NCBI GenBank assembly: GCA_946544695.1
Contig: CAMNMO010000067.1
Coordinates: forward strand, 1-11,013
From: an uncultured Ruminococcus sp.
Lineage (GTDB): Bacteria > Bacillota > Clostridia > Oscillospirales > Ruminococcaceae
Direction of reading: 5' to 3'
DNA: 11,013 bases
Program-made: the position numbers and the translations under genes
Shown here: positions 7,045 to 11,013 of the stretch, piece by piece
Position numbering within the stretch: position 1 is the stretch's first letter
How the letters are laid out: every line of letters starts with the position of its first letter
The notes under the pieces: generated by a model
What the model saw: only the letters and a program-made list of their open reading frames with translations
Databases searched by the model: none
What the model was told of the DNA's origin: nothing

Positions 7045-7517
7045 AAGAAAAATATACTTATCCGTCGGATATACTATATGTGATCCTGCTCCCGACCTTT
7101 TTATTGATCTTCATTTTTTCTATATCGCTGAAAGCAGCATCGGTGGTAGTTTCGGCTGTCAGCGGGATACTGTTATTGTTTTGTTTACTGCTCCTGCTGG
7201 TATCAAGTTATGTACCGTGCAGCTTTGAGGCGCAGGAAAAGGAAGTCAGATTTATAAAAGCGTTCATAAAGACCGATGTTATAAAATACAGCGATATCAG
7301 GAGCATGGAAATAAGCAGAGAGCATTATGATACCAGGTACGGCACCCGCTGGCTGGAAACTATTTGCTTTAAGCTTGATGACAGAGAGCTGACGTTCAAT
7401 GCAAGTATGGATATAGACTATTACAAGCTGGACAATGACCCCGCTCAGCTCAGCAAACAATTTGAAAACAGCAAGTTTTCAAAGCTGAAAAAATATATTG
7501 AGGGTAAAATGGCATGA
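7041..7517 (+). CDS. Two-TM protein of tandem paralogue family, member 4 (divergent)
   Basis: This 158-residue protein starts MKEKYTYP and has hydrophobic segments at about 10-29 and 33-57. The middle of its soluble domain has drifted: FEAQEKEVRF (62-71) replaces F-ADD--V-F, ICFKLDDRELTF (108-119) replaces ITFHC-DG--TF, and the conserved Cys is offset. The tail ENSKFSKLKKYIEGKMA is nearly identical to member 3. At the DNA level 7467-7522 matches 6994-7049 at 55 of 56 bases. The start overlaps the member 3 stop as ATGA. The mix of a drifted domain and a near-identical end suggests recombination between copies. Confidence 0.85.
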   Translation: MKEKYTYPSDILYVILLPTFLLIFIFSISLKAASVVVSAVSGILLLFCLLLLLVSSYVPCSFEAQEKEVRFIKAFIKTDVIKYSDIRSMEISREHYDTRYGTRWLETICFKLDDRELTFNASMDIDYYKLDNDPAQLSKQFENSKFSKLKKYIEGKMA

Positions 7518-8041
7518 AAGAATATTACCGCTATGCTTACAGTAAAGACGGTGTGAACGTCATTTTGGGTATTGTTGCGCTGATATTTTCGGTATTATTT
7601 ATATTGGTATTTATCGTTATGCCCGACTCTGATAATAAACGAAACATCAGAGTTGGCATATTGACGATGCTCATTCCACTCATCACATTTTTGATCAGTG
7701 ATCTATCCGCAGAAGCTGACTTTTCTGCTGATGACCACGCAGTAACATTCAGGCACATGTCCAGAAAAACACTGATACTCTATGAAAACATAAAAAGCAT
7801 AGAGCTGAAAACAGAGTGCCGTAAAGAAAAGGTCAACGGCAGTACTAAAAATTATTATGCGGAAGTCATGACCTTTCACTGTGCAGACGGCAAAGACCAT
7901 ACTTTTGCAGGCAAATCGGAAAAAGCTGTTGATGTGATACTCGAACACCCGTGCTATCTGCAAAGGCTGCCTGGAAACAGCAAGTTCGCAAATTTAAAGC
8001 GTTATATAGAAAACAAAATGAATACCAAGGAGGAAAACTAA
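7514..8041 (+). CDS. Two-TM protein of tandem paralogue family, member 5
   Basis: This 175-residue protein starts MKEYYRYA, has two hydrophobic segments (about 15-36 and 47-63), then FSADDHAVTF (70-79), IKSIELKTECR (93-103) and YYAEVMTFHCADGKDHTFAG (114-133). It is the closest relative of member 3. The ATGA overlap with member 4 and the GAGGG upstream repeat the junction seen between members 3 and 4. The family ending NSKFANLKRYIENKM is followed by an added NTKEEN, whose codons contain the AAGGAGG ribosome binding site for the next gene. The function is unknown. Confidence 0.87.
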   Translation: MKEYYRYAYSKDGVNVILGIVALIFSVLFILVFIVMPDSDNKRNIRVGILTMLIPLITFLISDLSAEADFSADDHAVTFRHMSRKTLILYENIKSIELKTECRKEKVNGSTKNYYAEVMTFHCADGKDHTFAGKSEKAVDVILEHPCYLQRLPGNSKFANLKRYIENKMNTKEEN

Positions 8042-8042
8042 A

Positions 8043-8915
8043 ATGCCCAAGATAAAAATAATGACAGATTCGGCAAGTGATATATCTGCCGAGAACGAAA
8101 AGAAACACGATATACTTGTGGTGCCTTTCAAAATTGCACTGGGTGAAAAAAGCTACACCAGCCGCATAGATTTTGACAAAGAACAGTTCTACGGAATGAT
8201 GGACGAGTATGACGGCATACCCGTTACCTCACAGATAACTGCATTCGAGTTCCTGGAGAATTTCAAGGAACTGTATTACAACGACTATACCGATGTCATC
8301 TATGTCAGCATAAACTCAAAGGGTTCTTCCACCTACAACAATGCGGTCATGGCTGCACAGCAGTTCTATGAGGAGATACCCGAGGCAAAGGACGAATTCC
8401 GCATAATCAACATCGACGGCAAGGGCTACACCGGCGGCTACGGCTATGCTGTGGTGGAGGCTGCCAAGAAGGTGGAGAAGGGCGCATCAGTAAACGAGAT
8501 AGAAAGCTTTATCCGTGACTGGGTGGACAACTGCGTCATATTCTTCGGCATGTACTCATTGCAGTATGCCAAGAAGTCGGGACGCATACCCGCAGCTGCT
8601 GCATTCGTGGGCGAGATAATGGGACTGAGACCTGTTTCACGCATACAGCACAACAGCATCACCACCGAAGCAAAGGTGCGTGGCGACAAGGCGTTGATCC
8701 CGAAGATACTGGAACTGACTGTAAACGAACAGATACCCAAGACCCCCTACTGCGTGGTCTACGGCAACGACAGCACTGTACGTGACGAGATGGTGCAGGC
8801 AATGACCAAGAAGCTGGGCTATCCCCCTGCCGATACCTACCAGATAGGTTCTGAGGTGGCAGTAAATGCGGGACCGAAGGTAGTCGGCGTTATATTCAAG
8901 TCACAGAAAAAGTGA
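8043..8915 (+). CDS. DegV family fatty-acid-binding protein
   Basis: DegV-fold proteins bind a long-chain fatty acid between two domains; the FakB members present it to the kinase FakA for phosphorylation. This protein has 290 residues, normal for the family. It shows TDSASDIS at 8-15, PVTSQIT at 60-66 (fatty-acid carboxylate region), SSTYNN (95-100), AKKSGRIPAAAAFVGEIMGLRPV (176-198) and a C-terminal GSEVAVNAGPKVVGVIF (269-285). The SD AAGGAGG (8027-8033) is strong and nine bases from ATG, so this gene is probably translated more than its neighbours. It begins one base after the member 5 stop. No fakA is in the window, so a FakB role is inferred, not shown. Confidence 0.92.
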   Translation: MPKIKIMTDSASDISAENEKKHDILVVPFKIALGEKSYTSRIDFDKEQFYGMMDEYDGIPVTSQITAFEFLENFKELYYNDYTDVIYVSINSKGSSTYNNAVMAAQQFYEEIPEAKDEFRIINIDGKGYTGGYGYAVVEAAKKVEKGASVNEIESFIRDWVDNCVIFFGMYSLQYAKKSGRIPAAAAFVGEIMGLRPVSRIQHNSITTEAKVRGDKALIPKILELTVNEQIPKTPYCVVYGNDSTVRDEMVQAMTKKLGYPPADTYQIGSEVAVNAGPKVVGVIFKSQKK

Positions 8916-8919
8916 GCGC

Positions 8920-9627
8920 ATGACGGACAATAACATAAACATGCCGTCCCAAACCGATAGCAAAAGCGGCAGGGCATACAAGACTGAAACGGTGTTTATA
9001 TGTGTCGTACTTGCAGCTGCACTTGTGCTTTTCATACTGACAGGCGCAAGCACTGCCTGTGTCATGGCTGTGATAGGTGTGCTGTGGACATTATACATGA
9101 GGTCACAGCGTAAAAAGGGCGTTGCTGACTGGCAGGAAAACACAAAGCGTATCATCATATTTACGCTTGTCTCGTTCTTAATAAACCTGTTCCCGCCCAT
9201 GTCGGCGGGGAGTACGGGCAAGTGGAGATATCCGCTGATAAGACGGTATATCGACTGTTACAACACGGTCAACATGCCCTCACGCCTGCCTGACAGCATA
9301 CCCGATGATGCAGCTGAATACAGACTGGAATTCCTGCCCTCGATAATGCAGGGCAACGGACATTTTTCGGTAAGATATGTTTGCGGCAATGACAGTCTTG
9401 ACGGATTTGCGGAAAGCTGCCGCCGTGATGCGATATACACCTTAACGCTTGCTGATGCGGAAAACGACTCAAAAGCCACTGATATACGCTATGACAGAGA
9501 CTTCTGGGCGGGTCACGAAGAAAGTGCAGTGATCTACATTTTCAGCGGGAACTTTGAACATCACTACCATGTTGACTGCGTGATAGTTGATGAGGAAAAC
9601 AGGGCAGTGCAGTATTTCGCTGACTGA
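8920..9627 (+). CDS. Unrecognised membrane protein with C-terminal soluble domain
   Basis: I do not recognise this 235-residue protein. A polar N-terminus (1-22) is followed by hydrophobic segments at about 24-42, 44-60 and 77-93, with a basic RSQRKKG between the second and third. From about 94 a soluble domain of 140 residues follows, containing PxSIPDDAAEYRLEFLPS-type sequence, four Cys (C113, C155, C167, C220), FWAGHE and a His-rich HHYHVDC (214-220). With three helices the C-terminal domain would be outside the cell if the N-terminus is inside. It starts four bases after degV with only a weak SD, and ends just before the terminator-like hairpin, so it closes the operon. Confidence 0.8.
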   Translation: MTDNNINMPSQTDSKSGRAYKTETVFICVVLAAALVLFILTGASTACVMAVIGVLWTLYMRSQRKKGVADWQENTKRIIIFTLVSFLINLFPPMSAGSTGKWRYPLIRRYIDCYNTVNMPSRLPDSIPDDAAEYRLEFLPSIMQGNGHFSVRYVCGNDSLDGFAESCRRDAIYTLTLADAENDSKATDIRYDRDFWAGHEESAVIYIFSGNFEHHYHVDCVIVDEENRAVQYFAD

Positions 9628-9641
9628 TAATGAGACTATAC

Positions 9642-9682
9642 AGCCATATCGGGTGCAGGTGCAGGCGATATGGCTTTTCTTT
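9642..9682 (+). terminator. Terminator-like hairpin at the operon end, abutting the next SD
   Basis: A perfect 10-bp stem, AGCCATATCG (9642-9651) with CGATATGGCT (9666-9675), encloses a 14-nt loop with a repeated GGTGCA. It is followed by TTTTCTTT. The tract runs straight into AAGGAG (9683-9688), the ribosome binding site of the following small gene. It is therefore either the operon terminator or an attenuator for that gene. Confidence 0.8.
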
Positions 9683-9696
9683 AAGGAGATGTTCTT

Positions 9697-9933
9697 ATGG
9701 CAGCTGACTTGCATGAAAGTGTATGCAAATCCAAAAAATGGGCTTGTAAGACTTATCCCCATATCACCGAAGAAAACGACAACGGCGAAGCCGATCAGTA
9801 CAGCAAAATGATGGCATTGCAGGTGATGTATGAAACAGGTTCGGCGGTGCTTGAGAATTATCTGCAAAAGGCAGAAAGCACTGACTACCCTTACCTTAAA
9901 AGAACTGCCGCCGAGATACGAAGCAAGCTATAA
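9697..9933 (+). CDS. Small protein of unknown function, 78 residues
   Basis: I do not recognise this protein. It is short, charged and soluble, with no signal peptide or membrane segment. It has two Cys (C10, C17), an acidic middle (EENDNGEADQ) and a predicted helix from about 35 to 78 (YSKMMALQVMYETGSAVLEN, then LKRTAAEIRSKL). The real start is supported by AAGGAG (9683-9688) eight bases before ATG. No promoter is evident between the preceding hairpin and the ATG, so expression would require read-through of that hairpin or a start inside the upstream gene. A second stem-loop follows its stop (9939-9967). Confidence 0.75.
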   Translation: MAADLHESVCKSKKWACKTYPHITEENDNGEADQYSKMMALQVMYETGSAVLENYLQKAESTDYPYLKRTAAEIRSKL

Positions 9934-9938
9934 CAGAC

Positions 9939-9976
9939 ATGACCCGACAGCACTGCTATCGGGTCATCGGCATTTT
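9939..9976 (+). terminator. Probable terminator after the small gene
   Basis: A perfect 9-bp stem, ATGACCCGA (9939-9947) with TCGGGTCAT (9959-9967), has an 11-nt loop. The only T-run is a short TTTT at 9973-9976, so efficiency is uncertain. It lies between two converging genes and may protect both, although no T-tract follows on the minus side. Confidence 0.6.
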
Positions 9977-9977
9977 A

Positions 9978-10412
9978 TCAGAGATAGCCACGCATATCGA
10001 CCGCAAGCTGTTCTTCTATGGAGATGAGCTTTTTGGTAATATCCTTTGAATATTCATCGGCGGCGGCATATTGGTTAAGGTACTTCGACAGTGACTTGAT
10101 GCCCATGTTGCAGCCGTCGGTTATAAGGTCGGCAGCGGCATGGTCTGTCTCATCGGTGACAAGCTTAAAGTTCGACTTCAGCTTGCCCATGACCTCAGCC
10201 ATCATGGGCGGGTCTTTGCCGTCATCACCGAACCTGTCAAGATGACCTGCTATCTCACGGCTCATTTCAAGATGCTGACTGCGGCTGTGTTCAAGTATCT
10301 TTTTCAGCGGTTCGCTCAGCCTGAATGCCATAGTGTCATCAATGGAGGATACCCCCATCTTAACGCCTGCATCGCATTCACGCAGCAGACGTATGGTGTC
10401 TTTTTCGATCAT
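9978..10412 (-). CDS. Predicted helical-bundle (ferritin-like) protein
   Basis: This 144-residue protein looks almost entirely helical, with segments at about 2-25, 30-62, 68-98 and 104-142 separated by short turns, as in ferritin-like four-helix bundles such as DUF2383-type proteins. Visible stretches are ECDAGVKMGVSSIDD (12-26), HLDRFGDDGKDPP (57-69), DGCNMGIKSLSKYLNQY (99-115) and EEQLAVDMRGYL (133-144). Candidate polar or metal-binding residues (E41, H42, H47, E49) are present, but I cannot assign a metal site. ATG 10412 is chosen because AAAGGA (10421-10426) precedes it; an open frame to 10448 runs into the repeat and lacks an SD. Upstream lies the structured-repeat array, whose nearest promoter (10675-10704) points at this gene. 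The family name is tentative. Confidence 0.78.
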   Translation of the reverse strand: MIEKDTIRLLRECDAGVKMGVSSIDDTMAFRLSEPLKKILEHSRSQHLEMSREIAGHLDRFGDDGKDPPMMAEVMGKLKSNFKLVTDETDHAAADLITDGCNMGIKSLSKYLNQYAAADEYSKDITKKLISIEEQLAVDMRGYL

Positions 10413-10439
10413 ACTATCAGTCCTTTCGGGTGTTATATC

Positions 10440-10540
10440 AAACAACATAAATTTTCATACTTATCCCGACCACACCGCCAAGAATCGCAGGCAGTGCAGT
10501 CGGTCTAAGTGAAAATTTATATGTCGTTTGCTATAATATC
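10440..10540 (-). repeat. Structured element, copy 2: short 101-bp unit
   Basis: The core at 10440-10529 has the same length (90 bp) as copy 1 at 571-660. It has the same terminal inverted repeats, the same CTTATCCCGA (10460-10469) facing TCGGTCTAAG (10500-10509), and an inner stem CACCGCC (10473-10479) with GGCAGTG (10490-10496). On the minus strand the one altered position is a T-G (U-G) pair; on the plus strand it is a C-A mismatch. It ends 28 bases before the start of the minus gene at 10412. Confidence 0.85.
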
Positions 10541-10619
10541 AAACAACATAAATTTTCATACTTATCCCGCTGATATACCATAACAAACAGTGTTATACCG
10601 CAGCTTGAAATAATTGGCG

Positions 10620-10655
10620 GTCATCTTTTCCCCGCCGAAGGTGGGGAAAGATGAC
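10620..10655 (-). other. CCCC/GGGG hairpin in long unit A
   Basis: GTCATCTTTTCCCC pairs with GGGGAAAGATGAC, with one bulged base, around a GCCGAAGGT loop. It lies just downstream of the unit's minus-strand promoter. The counterpart in unit B is 10876-10911 with partly compensated changes (GCC-GAA-GGC). Confidence 0.75.
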
Positions 10656-10674
10656 ATCGGCTCAGTGTTTCCTC

Positions 10675-10704
10675 ATTATATAGGCATCAGGGGTGGTGTG
10701 TCAA
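10675..10704 (-). promoter_or_regulatory. Promoter inside long unit A
   Basis: On the minus strand TTGACA (10704-10699) and TATAAT (10680-10675) are consensus boxes 18 bp apart. The start near 10668 would give the 9978-10412 gene a leader of about 256 nt that includes the hairpin and the whole short core. Confidence 0.82.
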
Positions 10705-10796
10705 AGTGATAACCGCATTTTTCTTCAACACCGCCAAAGATCACAGGCAATGCAGTCGGTCTGAGTGAAAATTTATATGTCGTTTGCTATAATATC

Positions 10797-11013
10797 AAAC
10801 AACATAAATTTTCTTACTTATCCCGCTGATATACCATAACAAACGGTGTTATACCGCAGCTTGAAATAATTGGCGGTCATCTTTCCCCCGCCGAAGGCTG
10901 GGAAATATGACATCGGCTCAGTGTTTCCTCATTATATAGGCATTATGGGTGGTGTGTCAAAGTGATAACCGCATTTTTCTTCAACACCGCCAAGAATCGC
11001 AGGCTGTGCAGTC
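10797..11013 (-). repeat. Structured element: long unit B (cut by window end)
   Basis: The 217 visible bases match long unit A at about 94 percent by eye (about 13 differences), in the same orientation. The unit continues beyond the window, so the array may hold more copies. Confidence 0.88.
10931..10960 (-). promoter_or_regulatory. Promoter inside long unit B
   Basis: The same TTGACA and TATAAT boxes as in unit A, 18 bp apart, are displaced by exactly 256 bp. Both boxes are unchanged, although the spacer has two substitutions relative to unit A. Confidence 0.8.

Larger units (their letters stand above)
10541..10796 (-). repeat. Structured element: long 256-bp unit A
   Basis: The left arm (10541-10569) and the right part (10729-10796) match the short unit. 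Between them lies a 159-nt stretch where the short unit has four bases, a net gain of 155 bp. The extra segment holds a stem ATAACA/TGTTAT, a long hairpin at 10620-10655 and a minus-strand promoter at 10675-10704. The next unit follows head to tail at exactly 256 bp. Confidence 0.88.

Noticed and set aside
9469..9867. Minus-strand 132-codon frame
   Set aside because: It crosses the terminator hairpin and is antisense to two better supported genes; no SD.
10413..10448. Upstream start (ATG 10448) for the minus-strand helical protein
   Set aside because: The added 12 codons lie partly inside the repeat and have no SD, whereas ATG 10412 has AAAGGA at proper spacing.
10440..11013. CRISPR array
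   Set aside because: Units are 101 and 256 bp, with no short identical repeats separated by unique spacers and no cas genes in view.

Overview
The window looks like chromosomal DNA from a Gram-positive gut or rumen anaerobe of the Ruminococcus type (Oscillospiraceae). The grounds are a secreted protein ending in a type I dockerin, strong AAGGAG ribosome binding sites, consensus sigma-A promoters, and Firmicutes-type triosephosphate isomerase, DegV and TrmL proteins. The genus is an inference from these features; nothing was searched.

Layout. (1) Positions 1-538, minus strand: the first 179 codons of tpiA, cut by the window edge. Its upstream region (539-816) holds a consensus promoter, a CCCC/GGGG hairpin and a 90-bp structured repeat. 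(2) 932-3649, minus: a 905-residue secreted protein with two long internal repeats, an Asp/Lys/Ser/Thr linker encoded by a 27-bp tandem repeat, and a C-terminal dockerin, followed by a terminator at 881-914. (3) 3650-4030: a divergent intergenic region with one good promoter facing each way. (4) 4031-9627, plus: an apparent nine-gene operon, with junctions that overlap or are at most about 21 nt. It holds pdxK-like kinase, trmL, five tandem paralogous two-TM proteins, a degV-family gene and an unrecognised membrane protein, closed by a terminator-like hairpin at 9642-9682. (5) 9697-9933, plus: a 78-residue protein of unknown function. (6) 9978-10412, minus: a predicted helical-bundle protein. 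(7) 10440-11013: a tandem array of the same repeat family found upstream of tpiA, in a short 101-bp form and a long 256-bp form. The long form carries its own minus-strand promoter.

The most interesting signal is non-coding. The leaders of tpiA and of the 9978-10412 gene share an architecture: strong promoter, then a CCCC/GGGG hairpin, then a GCTGCGG motif, then a 90-bp structured element, then the SD and ATG. The element has terminal inverted repeats, an inner hairpin whose changes stay paired (as G-U) only if the minus strand is the RNA, and a possible tandem G-A internal motif. It could be a cis-regulatory leader RNA, a mobile promoter cassette resembling pneumococcal BOX elements in its modular form, or both. 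The second notable item is the run of five paralogous membrane proteins lodged between trmL and degV, coupled by near-identical gene junctions.
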